A stretch of 20,545 bases of DNA from Lachnospiraceae bacterium UBA7729 (GCA_002482005.1 DLFD01000067.1:18526-39070), one strand, 5' to 3'. Counted from the stretch's first letter, positions 1 through 7,229 are shown. Notes: a model not told the origin generated them from the letters alone. Translations and numbers: made by a program.

Positions 1-59
1 GCGTCGTGCTTGCACGTAAGCGGTTATGACCTTGGGACCCGCATGACACCGAGCATGTA

Positions 60-81
60 GGAATTTGCGTATGCAAATTCC
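60..81. repeat. Perfect 9-bp inverted repeat (GGAATTTGC / GCAAATTCC)
   Basis: GGAATTTGC at 60-68 is followed by a 4-nt loop and its exact complement at 73-81. No T-run follows on either strand, so it is a poor intrinsic terminator. Similar short words flank it on both sides (GAGCATGTAGG before, GAGAATGCGAGG after), which suggests a dispersed palindromic element rather than a chance hairpin. The stretch 1-138 holds no gene I can support. A reading frame open from the window edge ends with TAG at 58-60, but it is too short to judge. Confidence 0.55.
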
Positions 82-138
82 GAGAATGCGAGGTGGCATA
101 GGATTGCAGACAGTGAGCAGAAAGAGGATGGCAATGAT

Positions 139-408
139 ATGAAGATCCGCAGACGCATCGTGTTTCACGGATATGTCCAGGGAGTCGGTTTCCGCTGGAG
201 AGCACGTTTTGCAGCCGACGAGCATAGCTGTACCGGCTGGGTGCATAACGACTGGGAAGGCTCGGTCACCATGGAGATCCAGGGGGAAGAGAAAGACATC
301 GACCAGGTGATCATGGAGATCGAGAGCGGCAGGTACATCCAGATCCAGAACATGGAAGTCAGGAACATCCCGGTCGAAGAAGATGAGCGAAGGTTCAGAG
401 TGAGGTAG
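139..408 (+). CDS. acyP: Acylphosphatase
   Basis: This 89-residue protein has the normal length and signature of acylphosphatase, a small cytoplasmic enzyme that hydrolyses acyl phosphates such as acetyl phosphate or 1,3-bisphosphoglycerate. The family motif GYVQGVGFR spans residues 11-19, with the phosphate-binding loop and catalytic Arg19. The second catalytic residue, Asn37, lies in the GWVHND segment at residues 33-38, where the family usually has GWVRN. AGAGGA lies upstream of the ATG at about 12 nt, an acceptable though slightly long spacing. The gene stands alone: about 200 bp separate it from the next gene, and that gap shows only a small hairpin (GATGTG/CACATC, 482-496). Nothing indicates linkage to the neighbouring metabolism. 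Confidence 0.93.
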   Translation: MKIRRRIVFHGYVQGVGFRWRARFAADEHSCTGWVHNDWEGSVTMEIQGEEKDIDQVIMEIESGRYIQIQNMEVRNIPVEEDERRFRVR

Positions 409-615
409 GGCGGTACAAACCTTGGCTGGTCACGGATCGTGCGGCTGGCGAAGATGGAACGGCTGCACAATGATAAGAAACGATGTGAGACACATCTTCC
501 AGTATCAGCAGAGAGAAGTCAATAGCCGGAAGAGGTCCCTATTGTGATATAGTATTGGTGCAGCCAGACTGTACTGCAAACTATGAGTGAACATGAACAG
601 AAAGGTCGATAAGCT

Positions 616-960
616 ATGGCACACGTTCTTAAGGTAGACAGCGAGGGCAAACCTTTTAACAGCATGAAGATGATCGTCTGCAAGACGGAAGAGGAAGCAA
701 AGGATATGTACGCCCGGAAGAAAGAAGGGCTGCTGAATCCGCAGGAGAAGACGGAGGATGCCGTCTGGGGACAGACTTCCGGAGTACACGATGCATTCGG
801 ACATACTTTCATCGGAAGAAAGGACAATATCCTGTATGAGATCGTTCTGTATGAAGGCGCTGGCCCGGCATCGAACGAGGATCTTGCGAGGATGCATCAG
901 CAGTACCTTGCCGAGAGAAGAGAGCTTGATTCCCTGATCGGGAGAATCATGAAGTGGTAA
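616..960 (+). CDS. Hypothetical protein, 114 aa
   Basis: I do not recognise this family. The protein is hydrophilic, with no signal peptide or membrane segment. The N-terminal half is rich in Lys and Glu (TEEEAKDMYARKKEG). The middle has a Gly/His-containing stretch with HDAFGHTFIG (about residues 58-67). The C-terminus, from about residue 87, looks like an amphipathic helix containing ARMHQQYLAERRELD. GAAAGG about 12 nt before the ATG is a plausible ribosome site. A strong intrinsic terminator follows directly, so this is the last gene of its transcript. Codon composition matches its neighbours, so I take it as real and probably cytosolic, function unknown. Confidence 0.6.
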   Translation: MAHVLKVDSEGKPFNSMKMIVCKTEEEAKDMYARKKEGLLNPQEKTEDAVWGQTSGVHDAFGHTFIGRKDNILYEIVLYEGAGPASNEDLARMHQQYLAERRELDSLIGRIMKW

Positions 961-1005
961 AAACTAAATTTTCCTGAAAAGTGTCCTTATTTATGGAATA
1001 GAAAG

Positions 1006-1056
1006 AAGAGCGCCGTCATGTCCCGCGGAGGACATGACGGCACTCTTTCTTACTTT
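1006..1056 (+). terminator. Intrinsic terminator after the 114-aa gene
   Basis: The stem GCCGTCATGTCC (1012-1023) pairs perfectly with GGACATGACGGC (1030-1041) around a 6-nt loop. It is extended by AAGAG/CTCTT across one mismatch and followed by a T-rich tail (TTCTTACTTTT). Confidence 0.85.
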
Positions 1057-1098
1057 TGACCCCAACATCATAGGATGATTGACAAGGGGGGATGTGTG

Positions 1099-1683
1099 AT
1101 GCGGCCGGAAAAACTACTGGAGGTCCTGCAGACTGCGGGACGCCTGAAGAAGAATACCAGACACTGCTATACGGAGGAAGGCCGGAAGGAGAGCGTGGCG
1201 GACCACAGCTGGCGTATGGCCCTGATGGCTCTTCTTCTTGAACATGAGCCGGAGTTTACTTCTGTGGATATGGGAAAGGTGATCCGCATGTGCCTGATCC
1301 ATGACCTTGGGGAGGCTTTCACCGGAGATGTTCCGGCCTTCGAGAAGACGGAGGCGGATTCTGAGAAAGAGGATGCCGTCTACAGAAAGTGGGTGGAATC
1401 CTTCCCGGAAGAAGACAGGGCAGAGTGGGAGAGCCTCCTGAATGAGATGGAAATGCAGAAGACGCAGGAAGCCAGAGTCTATAAGGCGCTCGATAAGCTG
1501 GAGGCAGTCATCTCACATGATGAGTCAGACATCGGCACCTGGCTGCCGCTTGAATACGGCCTTCAGAAAACCTATGGCAGGGACAATATGAAGTGCTCGC
1601 CTTACTTCGTGGCGCTGCGGAAACTTGTCGATGAGTGGACCGACCGCAGAATCCTTGAGGCGGCCTGCAGAGAAGGGAAGTAA
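1099..1683 (+). CDS. HD-domain phosphohydrolase (YfbR/HDDC2-like)
   Basis: This 194-residue cytoplasmic protein belongs to the HD superfamily of metal-dependent phosphohydrolases. The metal-binding residues are visible as His36 (VADHSW), His68-Asp69 (LIHDLGEAFTGD) and Asp132 (ALDKLEA), in the order and spacing of the YfbR/HDDC2 group, whose characterised members are 5'-deoxynucleotidases. The specific substrate cannot be read from sequence. I chose the ATG at 1099 because a run of six G's (1086-1091) sits 7 nt upstream. The in-frame ATG at 1075 has no ribosome site and would place that G-run inside the gene. No plus-strand terminator follows; the hairpin at 1687-1723 has its T-run on the minus side. 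Confidence 0.85.
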   Translation: MRPEKLLEVLQTAGRLKKNTRHCYTEEGRKESVADHSWRMALMALLLEHEPEFTSVDMGKVIRMCLIHDLGEAFTGDVPAFEKTEADSEKEDAVYRKWVESFPEEDRAEWESLLNEMEMQKTQEARVYKALDKLEAVISHDESDIGTWLPLEYGLQKTYGRDNMKCSPYFVALRKLVDEWTDRRILEAACREGK

Positions 1684-1723
1684 AAACTGCCTGTTTCTGG
1701 CTGGAAGCCGGAGAGACAGGCAG
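1682..1723 (-). terminator. Minus-strand intrinsic terminator
   Basis: Read on the minus strand, CTGCCTGT (1723-1716) pairs with ACAGGCAG (1694-1687) and is followed at once by TTTTT (1686-1682). An inner CCGGCT/AGCCAG stem strengthens it. On the plus strand the sequence after the stem is not T-rich. It therefore points to a transcript arriving from higher coordinates, although the only minus ORF there is doubtful. Confidence 0.7.
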
Positions 1724-1760
1724 AATGAGCGGTTGCGGCAGATCAGAAGATTTCAGCAGA

Positions 1761-1970
1761 TCAGAAAATCGCGGCCAGGATTACGTAAGCGATCAGCGTC
1801 ACGACCAGGCTGAACGGTATGAAGGCAGACATAAAACTCTCGTCCTCCTCATTGCGTGCAAGCGGCTGGACCTGGAGCGGGACAGGGAAACCGGGCGGGC
1901 ACATGAAGTAGAGCAGGACCGCGAGGCGGAACGGAGCCTCTGCCATGTCCGATCGGAAGAAGATTGTCAT
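1761..1970 (-). CDS. Doubtful small membrane protein or gene remnant, 69 aa
   Basis: A minus-strand reading frame ends in a convincing hydrophobic helix (FIPFSLVVTLIAYVILAAIF, the last 20 residues) preceded by a charged ARNEEDES stretch. It is the only candidate in the 530-bp gap between the HD gene and the first binding-protein gene. In its favour, a good minus-strand intrinsic terminator lies 38 bp beyond its stop. Against it, neither the ATG at 1970 nor the internal ATG (MAEAP) has a Shine-Dalgarno sequence. I do not recognise the family. It may be the truncated 3' end of a lost membrane-protein gene. Confidence 0.25.
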   Translation of the reverse strand: MTIFFRSDMAEAPFRLAVLLYFMCPPGFPVPLQVQPLARNEEDESFMSAFIPFSLVVTLIAYVILAAIF

Positions 1971-1997
1971 TATACGGCTCAGGGCAATATTTTGCTA

Positions 1998-2027
1998 TTG
2001 ACAAATATGGCATATTTGTTGTACAAA
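1998..2027 (+). promoter_or_regulatory. Promoter P1 with overlapping palindromic operator
   Basis: A consensus -35 box TTGACA (1998-2003) is followed after 18 nt by TACAAA (2022-2027). Between and overlapping them lies a perfect inverted repeat, ACAAATATG (2001-2009) and CATATTTGT (2011-2019), around one central base. A 19-bp palindrome overlapping the -35 box and filling the spacer is the classic position for a dimeric repressor. It probably controls the sugar transporter genes starting at 2214. The regulator is not in this window. Confidence 0.55.
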
Positions 2028-2106
2028 ACGGGAACGTTATCGCTGTTAAGGAGAAACAATTCATTTGAACAAACAATTTTTATGGTAATTATCACGAAAA
2101 AATGTC

Positions 2107-2135
2107 TTGTAATTGTGTGAAATTGCTGTTAAAAT
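2107..2135 (+). promoter_or_regulatory. Promoter P2 candidate for the first binding-protein gene
   Basis: TTGTAA (2107-2112) and TAAAAT (2130-2135) are 17 nt apart, a fair sigma-A match closer to the gene than P1. A near-palindrome, TGGTAATTATCA (2083-2094), lies just upstream. The leader then contains a hairpin (ACCTGA 2152-2157 with TCAGGT 2168-2173, flanked by further GAG/CTC pairs) before the ribosome site AAGGAGG about 8 nt from the ATG. Confidence 0.45.
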
Positions 2136-2213
2136 GTGGAAAGCAGGTGAGACCTGATGGGGTAAGGTCAGGTTTCTCGGTTACAATATTTTTTCCTAAC
2201 AAGGAGGCACAAC

Positions 2214-3494
2214 ATGAAGAAAAAGTTAATCTCTGCTGTCATGACTGGCGTCCTGGCTGCAACAAGCCTGGTTGTTTCCATCCCGGCAATGGCTGACGGC
2301 ACATCACTTCGTCTTGTCAATGGTAAGATCGAAGTCGATGCAGCTCTGAAGGAGCTGGCAGCCAAGTACAAGGAAGAGACCGGTGTTGATGTCCAGATCG
2401 AGTCCATGGGCGGCGGAATCGATATCCAGGGTACCCTGAAGGGCTACTATCAGGCAGACAACATGCCGGATATCTTTGTCAACGGCGGCGACACTGACTT
2501 CAAGAACTGGGAAGGACTTCTGGCAGACCTGAGCGACGAAGCATGGGTCTCCGACACTGACGCAGCGTACAAGGATGCAGATGGAAAGGTCATCGGCTTC
2601 CCGTACACCACCGAAGCAATCGGTCTTGCTTACAACGCAGACGTTCTTGAGAAGGCAGGAGTTGACCCGGCATCCATTACCAGCCCGGACGCTCTGAAGA
2701 CTGCTTTCGAGACCATCGATTCCAAGAAGGATGAGCTTGGACTTACCGCTGTAGTCGGCTACTGCGCAGAGTCCGTAAACCTTTACTGGTCTACCGGAAA
2801 CCATCTGTTCGGTGTATACGAAGACGCAGGACTCGCTCGTGACGACTCAACCTACTTCGATATGCTGTCTGACGGCGGCAAGATCGATACCGATCGTTTC
2901 GGAAAGTATGCTGAGATGATCGCTCTGTTCAACCAGTATTCTGATCCGGACCTCCTTGTTTCCGGAACCTACGATCAGCAGATCCTGAACTTCGCATCCG
3001 GCAAGTACGCATTCGTTACCCAGGGTTCCTGGATCGGCGCTACCATGACCTCCGATGATAAGGACCAGTATGATGCAGCCGGCGACTTCAAGGTTGGTAT
3101 GGTTCCGTACGCATTTGATGACGGAATCGACACCATCCAGACCAACTCTCCGTCCTGGTGGGCAGTATTCCAGAACGACAACACCGAAGAGGCTAAGAAG
3201 TTCCTTGCATGGTGCGCAGGTGATGAGGGACAGCAGCTCCTCGTTGAGAAAGCTGGATTCATCAGCCCGTTCAAGTCCTGCAAGTATACCGCAGCTGACC
3301 CGTTCGCAGAGACCATCGCTGATTATGTAGGAAAGGGAAAGACCTCTGCATGGCACTGGCTCGGCAACAAGGAAGGCCTTGCTCAGAACGCTCTTGGTGT
3401 TGTATATCAGGACTTCGCAGCTGGCAACATTCCGGATGCAGCTACCTTCACGGATACAGTCGCTCAGGTTTGCGAGCAGTACTACGCACAGTAA
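2214..3494 (+). CDS. CUT1 sugar ABC transporter substrate-binding protein 1
   Basis: This 426-residue extracellular solute-binding protein (family 1, MalE/UgpB-like) should capture an oligosaccharide and deliver it to the permease pair encoded downstream. The N-terminus is a signal peptide: KKK, a hydrophobic core, then IPAMA-DG at residues 23-29, which fits signal peptidase I cleavage. There is no lipobox cysteine, unusual for a binding protein in a Gram-positive cell. Family features include KYKEETGVDV (51-60), the aromatic sugar-site candidates around YWSTG (191-195) and PSWWAV (313-318), and the GSWIGA segment (271-276). A strong AAGGAGG ribosome site precedes the ATG. Heavy use of a few preferred codons suggests high expression. 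A close paralogue of identical length starts at 5823. Substrate is inferred to be a short alpha-glucan from the adjacent glucosidases. Confidence 0.93.
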   Translation: MKKKLISAVMTGVLAATSLVVSIPAMADGTSLRLVNGKIEVDAALKELAAKYKEETGVDVQIESMGGGIDIQGTLKGYYQADNMPDIFVNGGDTDFKNWEGLLADLSDEAWVSDTDAAYKDADGKVIGFPYTTEAIGLAYNADVLEKAGVDPASITSPDALKTAFETIDSKKDELGLTAVVGYCAESVNLYWSTGNHLFGVYEDAGLARDDSTYFDMLSDGGKIDTDRFGKYAEMIALFNQYSDPDLLVSGTYDQQILNFASGKYAFVTQGSWIGATMTSDDKDQYDAAGDFKVGMVPYAFDDGIDTIQTNSPSWWAVFQNDNTEEAKKFLAWCAGDEGQQLLVEKAGFISPFKSCKYTAADPFAETIADYVGKGKTSAWHWLGNKEGLAQNALGVVYQDFAAGNIPDAATFTDTVAQVCEQYYAQ

Positions 3495-3555
3495 TCCTGT
3501 AAAGCAACAGAGGAATTAAAAACCGCCTGCTTAAGCGATGGCGGAGGTTCGTCAA

Positions 3556-3590
3556 AGGGGGCGGTGACGGTCGTCACCGTCCCCTGTTTT
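3556..3590 (+). terminator. Hairpin with T-tail between binding protein and permease
   Basis: AGGGGGCGGTGAC pairs with GTCACCGTCCCCT (one G-T wobble) around a 4-nt loop and is followed by GTTTT. It looks like a partial terminator, or an mRNA-stabilising 3' hairpin, that would keep binding-protein mRNA in excess over permease mRNA. Confidence 0.75.
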
Positions 3591-3609
3591 ATACTGAGGG
3601 AGGCTTCTT

Positions 3610-4659
3610 ATGAATAAGAATGCTGGCGCCAGAAAGGCGCAGTCGCTGTGCATACTGGCGGCCGGAATCATCCTGCTGGTCTTTGCACTTGTTAGCGACT
3701 TTGCAAAAAACGGCAATTCTTTCCGCGGGGCGGCACTGGTGATCGGCATCCTGCTGACCCTGCTGGGAATGTACCTGTTTCCTACTTTGAAACACCATCG
3801 AGCGATCATCTACTTCATCTTCCTGTTTCCGCTGCTGTTTACATTTGCAGTTACAGTCATCATTCCGCTCTGTCTTGGTATCGGATACTCCTTTACAGAC
3901 TGGAACGGTGTCAAGATGACATCGGCGGTCGGACTTAAGAACTATACGACCATGTTCAACGAGCCGCAGTTCATCTGGTCTATCCTGATGACCTTCGTCT
4001 TCGTTGTCCTGAACATGGTCCTGGTCAACGTGATCGCATTCCTTCTCGCGCTTCTCTGCACGAACCACATGCGTGCGACGTCTTTCTACAGAGCAGCTTA
4101 CTTCCTGCCGAACCTGATCGGCGGTATCGTTCTGGGTTATATCTGGCAGTTCATCTTCAATAACGTTCTGATCAAGATCGCTCAGCCGTCCCTGCTTTCG
4201 CAGACAAGATCGGCTATGATTGCTATCGTCGTTGTTTATATCTGGCAGTACGGCGGCTACATCATGCTGATCTATATCACAGGTCTTACCCAGATCCCTG
4301 GCGACCTGCTGGAAGCAGCTTCCATCGACGGCGCAGACGCAAAGCAGACCCTGCTGAAGATCAAGATCCCGATGCTGGCTTCGACATTCACAATCTGCAC
4401 CTTCCTGACACTGACATCCGCGTTCAAACAGTTCGATGTCAACATGGCTTTGACCAATGGTTCCGGTTCGGTTCCGAGCTTCATGGGATCCTATCTGTCA
4501 CAGGGTACTCAGATGCTTGCACTGAATATCTATAACACCGCCATCTCTAAGAACAACTATGCATTAGGTCAGGCGAAGGCAGTCCTGTTCTTCATCATCC
4601 TTGCCGTCGTTTCTCTGATTCAGGTTCGTATATCCAATAGCAAGGAGGTGGAACTGTAA
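3610..4659 (+). CDS. CUT1 sugar ABC transporter permease (MalF-type)
   Basis: This 349-residue integral membrane protein is the first of two permease subunits. The cytoplasmic EAA loop that contacts the ATPase is clear: EAASIDGADAKQTLLKIKIP, close to the family consensus EAA-x3-DGA-x8-IxLP. Besides the usual six-helix core, two extra hydrophobic segments are present near the N-terminus (about residues 10-30 and 38-57), giving about eight membrane helices as in E. coli MalF; many Firmicute homologues lack these. GAGGGAGG lies 8 nt before the ATG. The gene sits 115 bp after binding protein 1, across a terminator-like hairpin, and its stop codon overlaps the next start by one base, so the two permeases are translationally coupled. 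Confidence 0.92.
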   Translation: MNKNAGARKAQSLCILAAGIILLVFALVSDFAKNGNSFRGAALVIGILLTLLGMYLFPTLKHHRAIIYFIFLFPLLFTFAVTVIIPLCLGIGYSFTDWNGVKMTSAVGLKNYTTMFNEPQFIWSILMTFVFVVLNMVLVNVIAFLLALLCTNHMRATSFYRAAYFLPNLIGGIVLGYIWQFIFNNVLIKIAQPSLLSQTRSAMIAIVVVYIWQYGGYIMLIYITGLTQIPGDLLEAASIDGADAKQTLLKIKIPMLASTFTICTFLTLTSAFKQFDVNMALTNGSGSVPSFMGSYLSQGTQMLALNIYNTAISKNNYALGQAKAVLFFIILAVVSLIQVRISNSKEVEL

Positions 4660-5531
4660 TGAAAGACAGCGGACTCAAAAAACCTCATATCTGGCAGCAG
4701 ATCTTAGCGGTCGCTCTGTCAGTATATATCCTGTTCCCGTTCTACCTGGTTGTCCTGAACTCGTTCCGTAAGCAGACTGATATCGTTGCGAATCCTGTCG
4801 GCTGGGGAGGAGCTTCCTTCAAGCAGCTGTTAGCCAACCTGTCGAATGTTGTCAACAACTCGAACTTCCGTTACTGGTACGCATTCGGAACTTCCGCGAT
4901 AATCACGATCGTATCCCTGATCCTTCTGGCGGTATTCGGCGGAATGGCTGCATGGGTCATCTCCCGTAACAACAAGAAGAAGTGGGCATACGCGATCTAC
5001 ATGGTCTTCATCGCATCCATGATCATTCCTTTCCAGGTCGTCATGCTGCCGCTGATCTCCACGTTCCGTGATGTAGGTAAGTTCGTAGGAATTCAGATGC
5101 TTCAGTCGATCCCGGGTATTGTCTTCGCATACTGCGGATTCGGCGGCGCTATGACGGTCTTCATCCTTACCGGATTCATCAAGGGTATCCCTTATGATCT
5201 GGAGGAAGCAGCTTCCATCGACGGATGCTCACCGGAGGGTACTTTCTTCCGGGTCATCCTTCCGCTGCTGAAGCCGGTCATCACAACCGTAACCATCCTG
5301 AATGGTATGTGGATCTGGAACGACTACCTGCTTCCGTCTCTGATGCTCGGACAGAATGGCAAGGTCAAGACCCTTCCGGTTGCTGTCCAGGCATTCGTAG
5401 GATCTTACGTCAAGCAGTGGGACCTGATCCTTACCAGTTCCCTTCTGGCGATCCTGCCGATGATCATCCTGTTCCTGTTCGCTCAGAAACAGATCATGGA
5501 AGGAATGGTAGAAGGCGCAGTAAAGGGCTGA
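4659..5531 (+). CDS. CUT1 sugar ABC transporter permease (MalG-type)
   Basis: This 290-residue membrane protein is the partner permease. The EAA loop EEAASIDGCSPEGTFFRVIL (about residues 184-203) matches the MalG-type consensus, and the overall pattern of six membrane helices is normal, with a large exported loop after the first helix. The ATG shares its A with the upstream TAA, and AAGGAGGTGG precedes it. No ATP-binding subunit gene follows. An intrinsic terminator closes the transcript instead, so the pair probably uses a shared multi-sugar ATPase (MsmK/UgpC type) encoded elsewhere, a common arrangement in Firmicutes (inference). Confidence 0.93.
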   Translation: MKDSGLKKPHIWQQILAVALSVYILFPFYLVVLNSFRKQTDIVANPVGWGGASFKQLLANLSNVVNNSNFRYWYAFGTSAIITIVSLILLAVFGGMAAWVISRNNKKKWAYAIYMVFIASMIIPFQVVMLPLISTFRDVGKFVGIQMLQSIPGIVFAYCGFGGAMTVFILTGFIKGIPYDLEEAASIDGCSPEGTFFRVILPLLKPVITTVTILNGMWIWNDYLLPSLMLGQNGKVKTLPVAVQAFVGSYVKQWDLILTSSLLAILPMIILFLFAQKQIMEGMVEGAVKG

Positions 5532-5553
5532 AACTTCATAATGTGTCATCCAG

Positions 5554-5590
5554 AACGGGGGACTGTCTGAAAGGGCGGTCTCCCGTTTTT
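5554..5590 (+). terminator. Intrinsic terminator after the permease pair
   Basis: AACGGGGGAC (5554-5563) pairs with GTCTCCCGTT (5578-5587) with one G-T wobble, and the stem runs into a five-base T tract. Confidence 0.85.
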
Positions 5591-5599
5591 ATTCATAGG

Positions 5600-5634
5600 A
5601 TCCAAAAAGGCCGCTGGTGGCGGGCTTTTTGGAT
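5600..5634. terminator. Second, bidirectional terminator-like hairpin
   Basis: ATCCAAAAAGGCCGC pairs with GCGGGCTTTTTGGAT (one mismatch) around TGGTG. The A and T tracts are inside the stem, so it can act on both strands. A near copy lies at 9106-9140, including matching flanks and a compensatory base-pair change. Confidence 0.7.
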
Positions 5635-5735
5635 TGGAAAGTATGCAGCATGGCTCTGGGGTTGTGCAAAATAACATAAATATACCAGAAAAAATTGGAA
5701 TAAAAGTTAAATACACGGAAGATTAAAATTACAGA

Positions 5736-5764
5736 TTGTTTTTTAACTATAGAACTGCTACACT
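5736..5764 (+). promoter_or_regulatory. Promoter candidate for binding protein 2
   Basis: TTGTTT (5736-5741) and TACACT (5759-5764) are 17 nt apart. The match is moderate. The surrounding AT-rich 5640-5765 interval lacks the palindrome seen before binding protein 1, so the two paralogues may be regulated differently. Confidence 0.35.
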
Positions 5765-5822
5765 GAAAGCCGAGATAAAGCCGTTTTTTGTGAAAGGCAA
5801 CAATACCAAGGAGGGTCAGGTT

Positions 5823-7103
5823 ATGAAAAGAAAGTTTGTCACTGTAGTCATGACTGGTGTTATGGCAGCAGCCTGCATGTCCATGGCAGTACCTGCTATG
5901 GCAGATGGAGTCAGCCTTCGCCTCTGCAACGGCAAGGTAGAAGTCGATGCAGCTCTGAAGGATATGGCGGCGAAGTATAAGGAAGAGACCGGCGTCGATA
6001 TCCAGATCGAGTCCATCGGCGGCGGCGTCGATATCCAGAGTACCCTGAAGGGATACTATCAGGCAGACAATATGCCGGATATCTTCTATTGCGATAATGC
6101 CGCTAACTTTGCCGAATGGGATGGCGTGTGCGCTGACCTGAGCGATGAGCCGTGGGTTGCAGATACGGACCAGTCGTATGTCGACTCGCACGGAAAAGTA
6201 GTCGGATTCCCGTACACCATCGAGGCAATTGGTCTTGCATACAATGCAGACATCCTCGACAAGGCAGGGATCGACCCGGCATCCATCACCGGACCGGACG
6301 CTCTGAAGTCCGCTTTCGAGACCCTTGATTCCAAGAAGGATGAGCTCGGACTGACCGCTGTTGTCGGATACTGTGTAGAGCCTGTAAACCTCTGGTGGTC
6401 CACCGGCCAGCATCTGTTCGGTGTCTATGAAGACGCAGGCCTTGCCCGCGACGATACGACATACCTCGATATGCTGAATGACGGCGGCAAGATCGATAAG
6501 GATCGTTTCAGCAAGTATGCAGAGATGGTCGGCCTGTTGAACCAGTATTCCGATCCGGACCTTCTGATCTCCGGCACCTATGATCAGCAGATCCTGAACT
6601 TTGCTTCCGGAAAGTATGCATTCGTCACCCAGGGTTCCTGGATCGGCGCTACTATGACTTCCGCTGACAAGGATGCATATGATGCAGCCGGCGACTTCAA
6701 GGTCGGCATGGTCCCGTACGCATTCGAAGACGGCATCGAAACCATCCAGACCAACGCTCCGTCTCACTGGGCAGTAAACGACAATGAGAACGTGGAAGAG
6801 TCCAAGAAGTTCCTTGAATGGTGCGCAGGTGATGAGGGACAGGAGATGCTCGTCAAGGGCGCCGGCTTCGTAAGCCCGTTCAAGTCCTGCAAGTATATCG
6901 CGGACGATCCGTTTGCTCAGACCATCGCTGACTACACTGCAGCAGGAAAGACTTCTGCATGGCACTGGCTCGGCAACAAGGCTGGATTTGCTCAGAACGC
7001 TCTTGCAGCCGTATATCAGGACTACGCAGCAGGCACAATCCCGGATGCAGCTGCATTCACGGATACGATCGCTCAGGTCTGCGAGCAGTACTATTCAGAG
7101 TAA
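5823..7103 (+). CDS. CUT1 sugar ABC transporter substrate-binding protein 2
   Basis: This 426-residue paralogue of binding protein 1 aligns without a single gap. By hand count about 95 positions differ, roughly 78% identity. I chose the ATG at 5823 because AAGGAGGG precedes it and because the signal peptide then starts correctly (MKRK ... VPAMA-DG). The in-frame ATG at 5736 has no ribosome site and would bury the signal sequence. A cysteine occurs in the signal (AAAC) but lacks the Leu normally found at -3 of a lipobox, so signal peptidase I cleavage is more likely. Differences peak at residues 89-101 and also touch residues 185-197 and 312-324 (PSHWAV for PSWWAV), plausible ligand-site surfaces. 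The gene has its own terminators and probably its own promoter, with no permease of its own; it likely shares the pair at 3610-5531. Confidence 0.92.
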   Translation: MKRKFVTVVMTGVMAAACMSMAVPAMADGVSLRLCNGKVEVDAALKDMAAKYKEETGVDIQIESIGGGVDIQSTLKGYYQADNMPDIFYCDNAANFAEWDGVCADLSDEPWVADTDQSYVDSHGKVVGFPYTIEAIGLAYNADILDKAGIDPASITGPDALKSAFETLDSKKDELGLTAVVGYCVEPVNLWWSTGQHLFGVYEDAGLARDDTTYLDMLNDGGKIDKDRFSKYAEMVGLLNQYSDPDLLISGTYDQQILNFASGKYAFVTQGSWIGATMTSADKDAYDAAGDFKVGMVPYAFEDGIETIQTNAPSHWAVNDNENVEESKKFLEWCAGDEGQEMLVKGAGFVSPFKSCKYIADDPFAQTIADYTAAGKTSAWHWLGNKAGFAQNALAAVYQDYAAGTIPDAAAFTDTIAQVCEQYYSE

Positions 7104-7123
7104 TATAGCTTCCGAATAAGGAA

Positions 7124-7193
7124 GGTCTGTCGCCCTCTGAAGGCGGCGGACCGAAAAAAGGCCGGCAACAGAGATGTCGCCGGCTTTTTTCGG
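7124..7193 (+). terminator. Tandem terminator hairpins after binding protein 2
   Basis: GGTCTGTCGCC (7124-7134) pairs with GGCGGCGGACC (7142-7152) with two G-T wobbles. A second hairpin (7151-7193) has CCGAAAAAAGGCCGGC opposite GCCGGCTTTTTTCGG with a bulged G. The second could also act on the minus strand. Confidence 0.85.
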
Positions 7194-7223
7194 ATTTTGC
7201 ATATGACCCGTAACATCTAAGGT

Positions 7224-7229
7224 TATAAT
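7224..7229 (+). promoter_or_regulatory. -10 box candidate (TATAAT) for the first glucosidase gene
   Basis: A perfect TATAAT lies 92 bp before the gene, downstream of the tandem terminators. No good -35 box is seen at 16-18 nt (TTGCAT at 7197-7202 is 21 nt away). If real, the promoter may need an activator. Confidence 0.35.

Noticed and set aside
5736..5822. Upstream start for binding protein 2
   Set aside because: No ribosome site, and it would place 29 residues before a perfectly formed signal peptide.
5589..6965. 458-codon open frame on the minus strand
   Set aside because: It lies antisense to binding protein 2, which has a signal peptide, ribosome site and family match. The open minus frame follows from its strong codon bias, and the translation has no domain sense.
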